The notes: generated by a model not told the origin, from the sequence alone. A stretch of 64,000 bases of DNA from Cytobacillus oceanisediminis (GCF_004366035.1 NZ_SOEE01000011.1:1-64000), one strand, 5' to 3'; shown: positions 49,821 through 59,199, numbered from the stretch's first letter. Numbers and translations are program-made.

Positions 49821-51146
49821 GTGGTGAGTGAGAAGTCTATCTATACTTACAATAATGGTAGGGCATGGATAACTGAAAAGGATAAAGAATTATTAAAGCT
49901 AATATGGTTACATAAATCAGTAACTGTCTCACAAGTAAGGTTTTTTCTTTTAAAGGCATATGGTATGAAAAAGAGTGCTGTCTACAAGAAGCTTCAGAAA
50001 TGGAACGAACTTAAGATTACCAAAACACAAGTTTATAGCGGGAGGAAGAAGGTCCAATTAAGGTGTGTACAGATGAATAAGAATGGAATTGATATTTTAG
50101 TAAATGAAGGGGTTATCCATAATTCAACTTATCCTTTGGTAGAGCTGCCAAATCCTAAAACGGCTGATCACTTCTTTTTAACAAGAGAAATAGTAATAAG
50201 AACGTATTTAGAGTTTTATAAAAAGGGCGGTAGGTTTACTTCAATTCCTCCATTAGAAACTCCATACTATGACTCTAAAGTGAAGAAGGCTTATAAAGAA
50301 CAGGGAAAAAATCTCTTAAAAATACCAACTCTAGTAGAACCGGATTGGATTTTGTACAGTGATTCATCAATACTGAATATTGAATCGGATACCGGGCATG
50401 AAAGAGCAAATACTATCATCGACAAAGTTAAAAGGTATGTAGAATATAATGCTCAGAATTTAGAACATAAAGACCATCATATATTGATTGCCCCTATAGA
50501 TTCTGCAGATGATGACATCCTATGCTATGTAGAAGATCGGCCAAAAGAACGTAAAAAGCGTGTAAGCCAAATAAAAGAATATATTATTAGGGCAAGCGCT
50601 CATATCATTCCTAACCTTCATTTCCATGTGGTCACTTCTAGCAGAGCAGGGAAAGTAGCTTATAACATACTAACAGGAAAGACTAAGGAACATTCCTATG
50701 TACTAAATGAAAGTATTGGAGCTTTAGAAACTAATAAACACCTCAATGTTTCAATGGTAAAAAGGCTACCTGAAGAGTTTTATACCGGAAACGTATTAAA
50801 TTCATATTTTGCTGACGGCCATTTTGACATGAAAAGAGAAGGAGAGAAGGTAAAAACATTTTTAATCAAAGTAATGGATGAAGGCTGCGTAAAGTCCTTG
50901 GACCAACTTGCTTATTTAAACTGGCTTTTAGAAAAAGACCGTTATAAAAGTCATGTCAATGGAATCCTTGCTATCTATCAAACAGAAGAGGAGAGATTGC
51001 ATGATAATCTGGGTGACCTTTGGGAGTTAAATCATGTCTATTTCAGTTCTTTAGAAAGGCTACAAAGAAATAGTATTGACGGATCAACATTTTATCAGCA
51101 AACCTCTAAATTTAAGAGGAAGAAGGTGTTGCTTTATGAGGGATAA
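49821..51146 (+). CDS. Replication-relaxation (Replic_Relax) family protein
   Basis: 441 residues. N-terminal winged-helix domain (WITEKDKELLKLIWLHKSVTVSQVRFFL, then AVYKKLQKWNELKITKT). A nuclease-like core follows with ADHFFLTREIVIR, VEPDWILY, LNIESDTGHERANTIIDKVKRYVEYN, carrying the D-x(n)-E-x-D pattern of Replic_Relax proteins of plasmids. A relaxase or replication initiator role is likely; no classical MOB relaxase is present in the window. The start is GTG 49821 or 49824 after AAAGGAGG. Confidence 0.7.
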   Translation: MVSEKSIYTYNNGRAWITEKDKELLKLIWLHKSVTVSQVRFFLLKAYGMKKSAVYKKLQKWNELKITKTQVYSGRKKVQLRCVQMNKNGIDILVNEGVIHNSTYPLVELPNPKTADHFFLTREIVIRTYLEFYKKGGRFTSIPPLETPYYDSKVKKAYKEQGKNLLKIPTLVEPDWILYSDSSILNIESDTGHERANTIIDKVKRYVEYNAQNLEHKDHHILIAPIDSADDDILCYVEDRPKERKKRVSQIKEYIIRASAHIIPNLHFHVVTSSRAGKVAYNILTGKTKEHSYVLNESIGALETNKHLNVSMVKRLPEEFYTGNVLNSYFADGHFDMKREGEKVKTFLIKVMDEGCVKSLDQLAYLNWLLEKDRYKSHVNGILAIYQTEEERLHDNLGDLWELNHVYFSSLERLQRNSIDGSTFYQQTSKFKRKKVLLYEG

Positions 51147-53910
51147 ACTGCTGTTAAAATTGCCGGGCATTGCCGTTTCAATACTGGGTGTTCTCTCTTT
51201 GTATCTAACAATCCGGGCAACCATAAATTATTTCTTTTTAATGTCTGCTCAATTTAAAGGTGTGGTACCATCATTTATTTTATTTGGTGACTCTACAGAA
51301 CCTGGCCGAATCGGTTTCTGGTTATCAGCAATCTGTCTTATAGTGGGATGGCTAATCAGTACAAAGTTTAAAGCATTTCAAACGAAAAGGTGGAGAATTG
51401 CTTGGTTTGGAAATATGGCTTTAGGAATGTTTTTTCACTTCCTTTGGTTGATTAGTGCACCAGTATATAACACCCTGATCCCGTATTTAGGAAATCGCAT
51501 AAATCAAATGGATGTTCAAAGTATATGGTTAGAAATTGCGGTGGGTGACACCCAAACATTGCTTCTAACAGTTATGTTCGTTCCTACTACAATTACTTGC
51601 TTAAGTATGCTATGGCTATTTGGACAGTACTCACAATATTCAAAGGAACTTAATCAAGCATTTTGGGAATTTGAATACAAGAATGTTCATCTGCAAAAAT
51701 TCTTTAAGATGAGCATAAAGGAACTATGGCCAGATGTGGTATTGGGGCCAGACTCAGACACAAAAGAAATGGTTGTCCAACCAGGTAAGGACCGTACTCT
51801 CAACAATGTCATAATTGGTAGTATCGGTACAGGTAAAACCGCTGCTTTGGTTCTACCTATAATTAATCAGGATTTACATTGGATGAGCCGCTACATAAAT
51901 GAATATCCTTCTCTGTATCAGAGGGAGGACTTCCATACGGAAGATGTTAAGGGTATGTACCTAAATGGAGTAAGCATAATAGAGCCTTCAAACGATCTTT
52001 GCCAAAAGGCATTTCAGTTAGTAAAAGCACATGGCGTCCCAGAGGAGTCAGTATTTTACATCGACCCTACAAATCCGAATACACCATCTATAAATCCTAT
52101 GGAAGGACCGGTTGATAAAGTGGCTGAAGCTTTCGCTATGGTTATCGAGGGTCTAGCAGAAGGCGGTCAGGCAAACTTCTTTTTCCAACAGAGTGAAAGG
52201 AACCATTTAAAGCACTATATCTATTTACTAAAACTACATGAGCATGAACAAGAAGTTACTTTCGACATGTTGTTAAAAATGTACGATAATCCTAACCTTG
52301 TTCGGGTAATGCATGAGAAACTTAAAAAGACCTTCCCAGAAAATGTGGACCTGATGGAAGATCGTGATGAGCGGAATCATTGGGCTATCGTAAAACAGAT
52401 AGATGAATGGTTTGACACAAACCTTCTTCCGAAAACAGAAAGAGCAGGTCAAGGAAACGTACCAAAACTTGTCCAAGAAGGGGAGTTTCGTGGGCAGCAA
52501 GAATATTACGATGCTAAAGCGGAGTATGTACAGGGTTTAAGAAACATTCTTAACGACATAGGGGCAAGCCCGTTAATACGTAGAGTATTATTTGGGAAAT
52601 CTGATTTTTCATTTGACCGCCATCTAGAATCAGGCGGTGTTTTACTAGTGAACTCGGCCAAGGGAGAACTCGGCGGCCTATCCAACGTATTAGGTAAACT
52701 CGTATTGTTGAGTCTTCAGAATGCAGTTTTCAGAAGGAAACCTAATATATCAAACTTTCATCATATTTTAGTAGATGAATTTCCAGATTACATTTATCAA
52801 CCATTCAAAGAGTTTCCAGCTCAGTCACGTAAATATAAAGTTATTGTTACCGTTGTAGCACAAACTGTTGCCCAGCTAGCGGATAAGTATGGAGAAACTT
52901 ATATGCATACTTTGCTAGGTACCTTACGACACAAAATGGTTTATGGAGATATTCCTGATTTTGATGCTCAACTTTTCTCAAAAATATTCGGGGAGGTTGA
53001 AAGATTTGAAGAAGGAGTAAATGAACAAGCAGTCAGCCCGCTGCAAGAAAAGCCTATGTTACGGGTTGGGAATTCCTATCAGAAGAAAAAGGAGGCTATC
53101 CTATCTCCAAGTGATATCATTTTCCAGAATCCATTCCAATGTGCAGTTAAAATTGTTGCTAATAATAAGCCGGTGCCGGTTATGCAAATTGATGCAAACT
53201 TTGTTCCAAAGGAAGAATTTAATGAAGCCGTGATCCAGGTAAATGAAGAAGCTGCTAAAACATGGCTAGAGTCTAGAAAGGGCATAGTTTTGTTAACCAA
53301 GAATCAAACTCTCGAAGAATTTGAAGTGTTAGATGAAGAAGAGGTTATTAAAGAATTAGAGAAATCGGACATTGAGCAGGCAGAACCGCTTCTACTAAAT
53401 CCCGGTAATGATCATCCTATTACACTACCAATTTTTAATAAAAAAGACTCGGACCCAGAGGCTGAAATACCAGCTGAAGTTTCAAGTGACAAATTAGAAG
53501 CTGTTCCGGAAGATTTAAAAAAGAATACTGACGCAATAGAGCCGATTGTTCCTTTAAGTCCCGCTAATTCAGAAGATATCAAAACTGAACCACCTTCTAA
53601 TAGTGTTATTCTAAGTAGCGATGATGGTGAACCCACTGTCAATGTTTTGTCCAAAGAAATGCCACAGGGTTTACCAAAGGAGCGCATAAACATAACTCAT
53701 GAGTCAGACAGTAATATATCAAATAAAGAGGTGCAGCGACCAGTACTGTCTCAATTAGGCGAAAAGCAGGAACAGCTTCAAAACGAATTACTAAAAGAGT
53801 TAAGTGAAATACCCGAAAAGTCAGAGGTTGTTGTAGCTTCTGAAACAGACAAAGAAGCAAAGAACAATTCTAAAAAGGCTGAAATTCTATTCAGTGTATT
53901 CGAGGAATAA
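51136..53910 (+). CDS. VirD4/TraG-type coupling protein
   Basis: 924 residues. About four membrane segments in the first 190 residues. Walker A GSIGTGKTAALVLP near residue 229, NPMEGP, VLLVNSAKGELGG and Walker B HHILVDEFPDYI near 542, VTVVAQTVAQLADKY. An acidic, low-complexity tail (about 730-924) may recruit the relaxosome. The hexameric ATPase brings DNA to the T4SS. ATG 51136 overlaps the preceding stop by 11 bp and is preferred to the longer frame from 51076. Confidence 0.88.
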   Translation: MRDKLLLKLPGIAVSILGVLSLYLTIRATINYFFLMSAQFKGVVPSFILFGDSTEPGRIGFWLSAICLIVGWLISTKFKAFQTKRWRIAWFGNMALGMFFHFLWLISAPVYNTLIPYLGNRINQMDVQSIWLEIAVGDTQTLLLTVMFVPTTITCLSMLWLFGQYSQYSKELNQAFWEFEYKNVHLQKFFKMSIKELWPDVVLGPDSDTKEMVVQPGKDRTLNNVIIGSIGTGKTAALVLPIINQDLHWMSRYINEYPSLYQREDFHTEDVKGMYLNGVSIIEPSNDLCQKAFQLVKAHGVPEESVFYIDPTNPNTPSINPMEGPVDKVAEAFAMVIEGLAEGGQANFFFQQSERNHLKHYIYLLKLHEHEQEVTFDMLLKMYDNPNLVRVMHEKLKKTFPENVDLMEDRDERNHWAIVKQIDEWFDTNLLPKTERAGQGNVPKLVQEGEFRGQQEYYDAKAEYVQGLRNILNDIGASPLIRRVLFGKSDFSFDRHLESGGVLLVNSAKGELGGLSNVLGKLVLLSLQNAVFRRKPNISNFHHILVDEFPDYIYQPFKEFPAQSRKYKVIVTVVAQTVAQLADKYGETYMHTLLGTLRHKMVYGDIPDFDAQLFSKIFGEVERFEEGVNEQAVSPLQEKPMLRVGNSYQKKKEAILSPSDIIFQNPFQCAVKIVANNKPVPVMQIDANFVPKEEFNEAVIQVNEEAAKTWLESRKGIVLLTKNQTLEEFEVLDEEEVIKELEKSDIEQAEPLLLNPGNDHPITLPIFNKKDSDPEAEIPAEVSSDKLEAVPEDLKKNTDAIEPIVPLSPANSEDIKTEPPSNSVILSSDDGEPTVNVLSKEMPQGLPKERINITHESDSNISNKEVQRPVLSQLGEKQEQLQNELLKELSEIPEKSEVVVASETDKEAKNNSKKAEILFSVFEE

Positions 53911-53944
53911 AGTAGTAATATAGTTAATTATAGTAAATTAATTA

Positions 53945-53972
53945 TTGCCAAATCTATAACGCTTAGTATACA
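53945..53972 (+). promoter_or_regulatory. SigA promoter of the S1-protein operon
   Basis: TTGCCA and TATACA with a 16-base spacer; the same -35 hexamer as the promoter at 49692. Confidence 0.65.
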
Positions 53973-54019
53973 CTTTTGGTAAGGTAGCAAGAGCGAAAAT
54001 TAAATTATTCTAAAATGGG

Positions 54020-54077
54020 AGTCCCCCAAGAACCAGAGTAGTACTACACTACTCTCGTTTTTGGGGGACTTTTTTTG
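54020..54077 (+). terminator. Leader terminator of the S1-protein operon
   Basis: AGTCCCCCAA (54020-54029) and TTGGGGGACT (54061-54070) close a stem with inner AGAGTAGT/ACTACTCT, then a T-run. It lies between the promoter at 53945 and the ATG at 54116. Confidence 0.88.
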
Positions 54078-54115
54078 TTTGCTTACCTGCCTTTTTAAAA
54101 TCAGGAGGGATACAA

Positions 54116-55021
54116 ATGGAAGAACTCACAACAAAATCTTGGAAATCTGAAGAGCAGCTAGATGATCTTGCAAGATATAAAAGAAATAAAGAGATTGTTA
54201 AAGGGGTTGTTACCTCTGTAGGAGTAATTAAAGCAAGGGTCCTGGACGCTGACTCTCAAGAGTATGCAAATAAAGAGACTGAAATTGCTTATCTAATGCT
54301 TGAAAACGGGGTAACAGCTTATTGCCCGGCAAATGAATTCTCATCACATGAGTTCCGCAGCCTAAATGGATTTGCAGGTACGATGCAGGAGTTCCTCATC
54401 GACCATCTGGATTTAGAACAAGAAATTTTACTTGTCAGCATAAAAAAGGCAGATGAGATTAAACGGGCAAAATTTTTAAGCCAGCTTGAGGTTTTAGAAG
54501 AAACTGACCAATTGCATGAATTTGTGTTTGATGGAACGATTACTGGCTTTGATAGAAGAACTAGAAGAATTTTCGTTCGTGTAAATGGTGTTGATTGCAC
54601 TATGTACCCAGACGATTACAGCTGGGAGCGGGGAAGACGTATTGAAGAACAAATTCACCGTGGAGAAAATATCAAAGTAAAGATTATCCGATTTAACAAA
54701 GAGCGCAATACCATACGTGTCAGCCGTCGTCATACAATGGAAGATCCATATGAAAAACTAGAATCGTTACAATCCAGAAATGCAATCGCTGGTAAAGTTT
54801 CAGGTGTAGACGCTGTTCACGGCATCTTCATTCAACTGGATGTTGGATTAGAAGTAAAAGGCGTTAAACCTAATTATCTGGAGGAGCCAGTGGTCGGAGA
54901 TGTGGTAAGCTGCGCCATTCGAAGCATCGATAAAGAGAATCGGAAAGCCAAAGTTGTCATTACTGGATATCCAAGGGGTAAAAAGAAACGCAGGGACGTT
55001 GGAGCGTTCTTGTTTGAATAA
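54116..55021 (+). CDS. S1-domain RNA-binding protein
   Basis: 301 residues with three S1-like OB folds: GVVTSVGVIKARVLDADS (about 28-105), FDGTITGFDRRTRRIFVRVNG (about 135-205) and IAGKVSGVDAVHGIFIQLDVG (about 222-295). Ribosomal S1-like arrays bind single-stranded RNA (or DNA). On a conjugative element it might act in translation control or on the transferred strand; this is inference. AGGAGGG before the ATG; its stop overlaps the next ATG (TAATG). Confidence 0.8.
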   Translation: MEELTTKSWKSEEQLDDLARYKRNKEIVKGVVTSVGVIKARVLDADSQEYANKETEIAYLMLENGVTAYCPANEFSSHEFRSLNGFAGTMQEFLIDHLDLEQEILLVSIKKADEIKRAKFLSQLEVLEETDQLHEFVFDGTITGFDRRTRRIFVRVNGVDCTMYPDDYSWERGRRIEEQIHRGENIKVKIIRFNKERNTIRVSRRHTMEDPYEKLESLQSRNAIAGKVSGVDAVHGIFIQLDVGLEVKGVKPNYLEEPVVGDVVSCAIRSIDKENRKAKVVITGYPRGKKKRRDVGAFLFE

Positions 55022-55977
55022 TGGAAGCTCTTATTCAAGACCAGCCTAACCCAGGAGTAACACAGGAGTATCCATTACTCACAACAAAGAAAGGTGAAGT
55101 GCCTTTATGGGATCACCCCTTCCTTAAAGGCACTAAGGTCTTGCCGAAGAAATACTACCCTTACACTAATTTAGAAAGTGTTGTAGAACATTTTACGAGG
55201 GGTAGGTTAGACGAGAAGGATTTCACACTCTTAAAAGTTCTAGGTGATGCCATTTGTGCAAACGAAAACCAATTACGAAGGTATCTATTGCCTATTATGA
55301 GTTCTTCTCAAACATCTTTAAGGCTAGACCGCTTGCGCCGAAATGGGTTTGTTGAACGCTGGAAAATACGAATTCACGGAGAAGAGGATATAGTAAAACC
55401 ACCCGCTCCCTTTACTTTGGGAATGGCGGGATTTAAGCTTTTAAAGCACTATTATAATTCTGATTTCTTTATGGACTCGAATCGTTGGGATTCCTTAGGT
55501 GTTGGCGGAATCAAACGATATGTATCCATGAATGAACTTCGCTGTTTAATGGCGGAAATGAACATCTTAAAAAAATGGAAGTGGAATCCGATCATTGCCA
55601 CTAACCATCAAAATAACCGACCATTAGGAGCGGCAATCATAGAGTTTCCCCAGGGTCAAATGAATTTCCTTATTGATCGAGTTCAAGGGACTCAAAACTA
55701 TATTGGGTATTTCAAGGAAAGACTATTCAATTGGAAAAACATTTATGAACACTATGGAAGAATTCCAGTAAGTGAGTTTCCTGATAATACTTCCTATATC
55801 ATAATATTTGCTTCCACCCTTAGCATTGCGAATCATATACATCAAGAACTAATGCTGGATACCTTCCCATTTAATATATGGGTATGTGTCGAAGAGGATG
55901 TTCTTGAAAGTGGATTTAATACTTCTTTTTACATTCCGAACAAGCAAGACCTAAAACGAATTAGACTTGATTTTTAA
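55021..55977 (+). CDS. Second Replic_Relax-like protein
   Basis: 318 residues. Winged-helix start (DEKDFTLLKVLGDAICANENQLRRYLLPIMS, then SLRLDRLRRNGFVERWKI) and a C-terminal nuclease-like part (NELRCLMAEMN, ERLFNWKNIYEHYG, YIIIFASTLSIANHI). The general plan resembles the 49821 protein, but the acidic motif is not conserved, so it may be a non-catalytic partner. Coupled to the S1 gene by a TAATG overlap. Confidence 0.55.
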   Translation: MEALIQDQPNPGVTQEYPLLTTKKGEVPLWDHPFLKGTKVLPKKYYPYTNLESVVEHFTRGRLDEKDFTLLKVLGDAICANENQLRRYLLPIMSSSQTSLRLDRLRRNGFVERWKIRIHGEEDIVKPPAPFTLGMAGFKLLKHYYNSDFFMDSNRWDSLGVGGIKRYVSMNELRCLMAEMNILKKWKWNPIIATNHQNNRPLGAAIIEFPQGQMNFLIDRVQGTQNYIGYFKERLFNWKNIYEHYGRIPVSEFPDNTSYIIIFASTLSIANHIHQELMLDTFPFNIWVCVEEDVLESGFNTSFYIPNKQDLKRIRLDF

Positions 55978-56473
55978 GGAGGTGGAGAAAATTAACGAGG
56001 AGCTTTTAGAAGAAACTCACACTCTTGTTACAGCCTTATTTCATCACTGTCTCGATACGTATATGCACTCATTCAGGGTAGGAGATGAATTATATGCTTT
56101 CTCCAACTTCTTAGGATTTAGTAATGCTCAAGAGATTTTTGTGCTGGGGCTTCTCCATGATATAGGTAAGCTTAAAATTCCTTACTCCTTGCTGAATAAA
56201 ACTACACCTTTGACTGAAAGTGAATTTGCAGAGATAAGAAACCATGCCGACTACGGTAAAAAAATACTTTATAAGCTTGATGTCTTTCCTCCAGATTATG
56301 CAATGTGTATTAAATATCATCATGAAAACTTTGATGGCAGCGGGTATTTTGGAATTGCGGGCAAAGAGATTCCACTTCTTGCTCGGATGATAAGAGTCAT
56401 AGACAGTTACGATACTATGCTAAATGGAAGAATTTATCAGCATATGAGATGGAAAAGATGTTTAAACGTGTGA
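55967..56473 (+). pseudogene. HD-GYP-type protein, 3' truncated
   Basis: 168 residues. HD motif LHDIGKLKIP, HADYGKKIL, and HHENFDGSGYFGIAGKEIPLLARMIRVIDSYDTML are the ordered HD-GYP blocks of c-di-GMP phosphodiesterases. The domain stops abruptly after YDTMLNGRIYQHMR with an unrelated tail WKRCLNV. A prophage integrase gene begins 50 bp further, so integration probably cut the gene. The strong AAGGAGG at 55977-55983 points to a start at 55982 (GTG) or even an ATT at 55991, not TTG 55967. Confidence 0.7.
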
Positions 56474-56490
56474 TGTAGCGGGGTTTGTGG

Positions 56491-56512
56491 CAAGGAGTGA
56501 TGCTCCTTGACC
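56491..56512. terminator. Hairpin at the prophage junction
   Basis: CAAGGAG and GCTCCTTG (with TGAT loop) lie between the truncated HD-GYP gene and the integrase stop; a possible terminator or part of the attachment site region. Confidence 0.5.
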
Positions 56513-56525
56513 ACTTTTTGACCAT

Positions 56526-57638
56526 CTAACTTAAGTATGACTCTAAATTTAGCAGATTTTGAGTCTCATATTTTTTTGTAATATGCACATAAACATCTGC
56601 GGTCATATTTACGGTTGAGTGTCCCAATGGTTCACTTACAAATTTTATATCTGCCCCACTTTCCAAAAGCATAATTGCATGAGTGTGTCGCAATCCATGA
56701 GGGGAAATGTGGGGGAGGTCTTTTTTTGACTTTTTTAAAATAGCTTCGATGGTTTTGTTTACTCCAAACTCACCCATTTCTTTTCCGTTCGGACCGCAAA
56801 CTAAAAAATCGGAACTAAAATAATCGGCCCCATATTTCATTTTATTTTTCTTCTGCCATAGTTGATATTGTTTTAAATCAGAAGTCAGAGTGTTATCGAT
56901 ACCTATTGTACGGATGCTCGATTTAGTTTTGGGTTTTTTCACTCCTTGATCACTTCTCGTTTTCGTGATGGAAATCTCATTATTTTCAAAATTTATGTCA
57001 TCCCATTTCAAAGCTAACATTTCACCCTTCCTCATTCCGGTGCGGAGCAAAATGGAGGCAATCATATAATGATGATAGGGAGATTTTTTAGCTGCAGTTA
57101 TGAATATTCCTACTTCATCTCTTGATAAATAATTAATTTTTTCCTCTTCTTCCACCTTTATTGAAATCCCTTGATATTTATTGTGGGAAATCATTTCTAA
57201 TTCAACAGCTTTATTAATGGAAGTACAAAAAATAGAATGAATAGTCTGTACGGTTTTCTTAGCATATCCCTTTCCAATTAAGTAATTAATAAATTTTTGA
57301 TATTCAAGCCGGGTTAATTGATTCAATTTATAATTTCCCAGGGTCGGGATTATATGATTATTGATATAAAACTCTCGATTAAACAATGTTCTTTCAGAAC
57401 ATTGTGATCCGTAAATTTCTAACCATTCATTGAGCCAATCTTTCAAGATTGTTTCTTTATTCGCAATAACTGAATGTTGCTGAAGGTAAAACATTTTCTC
57501 TACTTCGGAAGCTTCGACTTGTGCCTCTTTTTTTGTTCTAAATCCACTTTTACTTTTTTCTTTCGGTTTTCCGGTAGCAGGATCGATGTATTTTATTCTG
57601 TATTGCCAGGAGTAACCTCTTTTTCTGAAGCTGGCCAT
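56526..57638 (-). CDS. int: Phage tyrosine integrase
   Basis: 370 residues: AP2-like N-terminal arm-binding domain (FRKRGYSWQYRIKYIDPATGKPK), SAM-like core-binding domain and a catalytic domain with all residues: Arg in RTGMRKGEM, HGLRHTHA, LGHST and Tyr in DVYVHI. ATG 57638 follows GAGGTG; the upstream extension is rejected because it runs into the peptidase gene. It would insert the phage next to its attachment site at about 56460-56520. Confidence 0.9.
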   Translation of the reverse strand: MASFRKRGYSWQYRIKYIDPATGKPKEKSKSGFRTKKEAQVEASEVEKMFYLQQHSVIANKETILKDWLNEWLEIYGSQCSERTLFNREFYINNHIIPTLGNYKLNQLTRLEYQKFINYLIGKGYAKKTVQTIHSIFCTSINKAVELEMISHNKYQGISIKVEEEEKINYLSRDEVGIFITAAKKSPYHHYMIASILLRTGMRKGEMLALKWDDINFENNEISITKTRSDQGVKKPKTKSSIRTIGIDNTLTSDLKQYQLWQKKNKMKYGADYFSSDFLVCGPNGKEMGEFGVNKTIEAILKKSKKDLPHISPHGLRHTHAIMLLESGADIKFVSEPLGHSTVNMTADVYVHITKKYETQNLLNLESYLS

Positions 57639-57651
57639 AATATAATCACCT

Positions 57652-58143
57652 CTATATAGTTTGATATAACCTTTCAAAAAATAAAGTTGAGTTGATTCGA
57701 TTCTCAAACATTGCCAATCTGTTATTAGCGAATTCTAAAGTAACATTGAAAGTATCAGAAATGAGTTCAACAGCTTGTCCCCGAAAGGGAGGGAATTTTA
57801 TTTTTAATAACATAAAGGTTGGAACACAGAAATGATAAGAAAATAATGCAGCTTGAGACTCTTGTAGTTTTAAAAAAGAGACAGAAAGGATTAATTGATT
57901 TCCTTCATGACGTTGGTAGTGGCAAAGTTCGTGTCCGAATTCTTCCCATTGTTCTTGTGGACTGAGCCTTTCATCAATGATTACAACATTTTGATAGAAT
58001 CGACTTGATATATCCATATATTTCACAGACATTCCCAAGCGATAAATGATTTCAAGCATATCAAGTTGCTGCGGCCGGAATATCCCAATCCGATAATAGA
58101 AATTTTTAATCCAATCTTCTAGTAAAGTAGTTTGATATTTCAT
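57652..58143 (-). CDS. ImmA/IrrE-family metallopeptidase
   Basis: 163 residues. The zinc motif is FGHELCHYQRHEGNQ (HExxH) near residue 70, with a preceding VVIIDERLSPQEQWEEFGHE, typical of ImmA/IrrE. Such proteases cleave the phage repressor (ImmR) during SOS response. No repressor gene is seen beside it, so the control circuit is broken or displaced. The spacer 58144-58190 contains GAACGTACATTC, a weak SOS-like palindrome. Confidence 0.82.
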   Translation of the reverse strand: MKYQTTLLEDWIKNFYYRIGIFRPQQLDMLEIIYRLGMSVKYMDISSRFYQNVVIIDERLSPQEQWEEFGHELCHYQRHEGNQLILSVSFLKLQESQAALFSYHFCVPTFMLLKIKFPPFRGQAVELISDTFNVTLEFANNRLAMFENRINSTLFFERLYQTI

Positions 58144-58192
58144 GTGCCGCCCCCTAAAGGGAATGTACGTTCTATTTTATATGGAAAAGAAA

Positions 58193-58208
58193 AGCCCTAG
58201 AAAGGGCT
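58193..58208 (-). terminator. Terminator after the DUF4352 fragment
   Basis: AGCCCT, loop AGAA, AGGGCT with T-rich flanks; five bases beyond the stop at 58214. Confidence 0.7.
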
Positions 58209-58213
58209 CTCTT

Positions 58214-58441
58214 TTATTTAGCGAGTTTGATTTGTCCTTGTTCTGTGCCGAAGAATCCTGTTTGTACATTCAACAATAATTCTTTGCTAGATACTACATC
58301 AGCAGGAACATCAAATACAATTTTTCCTTTGAATTCTAATCCTGGATTGATCTTTTGCAAGAAGAATCCTCCACCGGCTTCATTTGCATAAATATCTGCA
58401 GTCGCGTCGGCTTCATACTCCACGTCACCAACTTTTAGCTT
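58214..58441 (-). pseudogene. DUF4352 protein C-terminal fragment
   Basis: The minus-strand frame reads KLKVGDVEYEADATADIYAN, then NPGLEFKGKIVFDVPADVVSSKELLLNV, the C-terminal beta-sandwich of DUF4352 (telokin-like) lipoproteins. The signal peptide and first half are missing; the frame breaks at about 58441 where plus-strand recT sequence begins. Confidence 0.65.
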
Positions 58442-58443
58442 GA

Positions 58444-58840
58444 AGAATTAAGGATAATACGGATGAGGCGAATGAATTTGAAGAGCCTGCCCCGTTCGAT
58501 TCCCAAGAGCAAGAGGAGCCTGCAGCCAATGATGAACCTGAGATCATCGATGCAGACCCTAAGAAGAAAAAGAATAACAAGAATAATAAGAGGATGTCCG
58601 CGCAGAACCTGGGCTATGCATGGATTGTTCCTTATAAAGGGAAGGCTACATTCCAACTTGGGTACAAAGGATATATTCAGTTAGCCCTTCGCACAGGTCA
58701 ATATAAAGCCATAAACGTTATTGAAGTTCGTGAGGGAGAACTAATCAAGTGGAATCGACTTACAGAAAAAATTGAGCTTGATCTTGATGCAGCAACTAGT
58801 GATAAGGTGATTGGTTATTGCGGGTATTGTTTCCGCCCAG
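58444..58840 (+). pseudogene. Scrambled recT fragment
   Basis: The plus strand has an acidic RecT-tail-like stretch (EFEEPAPFDSQEQEEPAAND). It is joined in frame to the RecT core NLGYAWIVPYKGKATFQLGY, KGYIQLALRTGQYKAINVIEV and KVIGYCGY. In normal RecT the core comes before the tail, so pieces are out of order. Past 58840 the frame is unrelated. Confidence 0.65.
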
Positions 58841-58847
58841 GAGGACA

Positions 58848-59015
58848 GCTATATAGCCTTTTAACAAAACAAATGTCCTCCTTCCAGAGTGGATCTGGGA
58901 GGAGGCTAAAGATAAGGAACATTTGAAAAAGCTTGACCAACAGTATATGCAGCGTTATCCGGATTATACGATAAAAGGCGTTAAAAATGGATTTGCTGTT
59001 TGTGAGAGAAGGTAA
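58848..59015 (+). pseudogene. C-terminal fragment of an unknown phage gene
   Basis: A frame different from the recT piece reads LPEWIWEEAKDKEHLKKLDQ, then YPDYTIKGVKNGFAVCERR and a TAA. It has no start codon or ribosome site and appears to be the end of a small phage gene. Confidence 0.4.
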
Positions 59016-59059
59016 TCGTTAAATCTATACAACGGGGAACCAGGTTTGCAAAAAGCTGA

Positions 59060-59130
59060 GCCAATCAAGCGCAATGGTGGCAGCATCTCTTGATTTGCCT
59101 ATTGATAAGAACCTGGGCTATCTTCTTAGC
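59060..59130 (+). pseudogene. recT N-terminal fragment
   Basis: Reads ASLDLPIDKNLGY, the RecT segment that normally stands just before the piece at 58600. Both pieces share AGAACCTGGGCTAT (near 58607 and 59108), which marks the recombination point. The sequence after it (59125-59210) is foreign. Confidence 0.6.
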
Positions 59131-59199
59131 CATCGCATCCCAATCTTTCTCTTTATAAACAGACGGAAGAACAATTTCTTTATCTTTTTCAGCACGATC

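Noticed and set aside
23005..54077. Known riboswitch or T-box in the leaders with terminators
   Set aside because: The leaders are only about 25-70 bases before the terminator stem, too short for T-boxes, and no known aptamer core was recognised.
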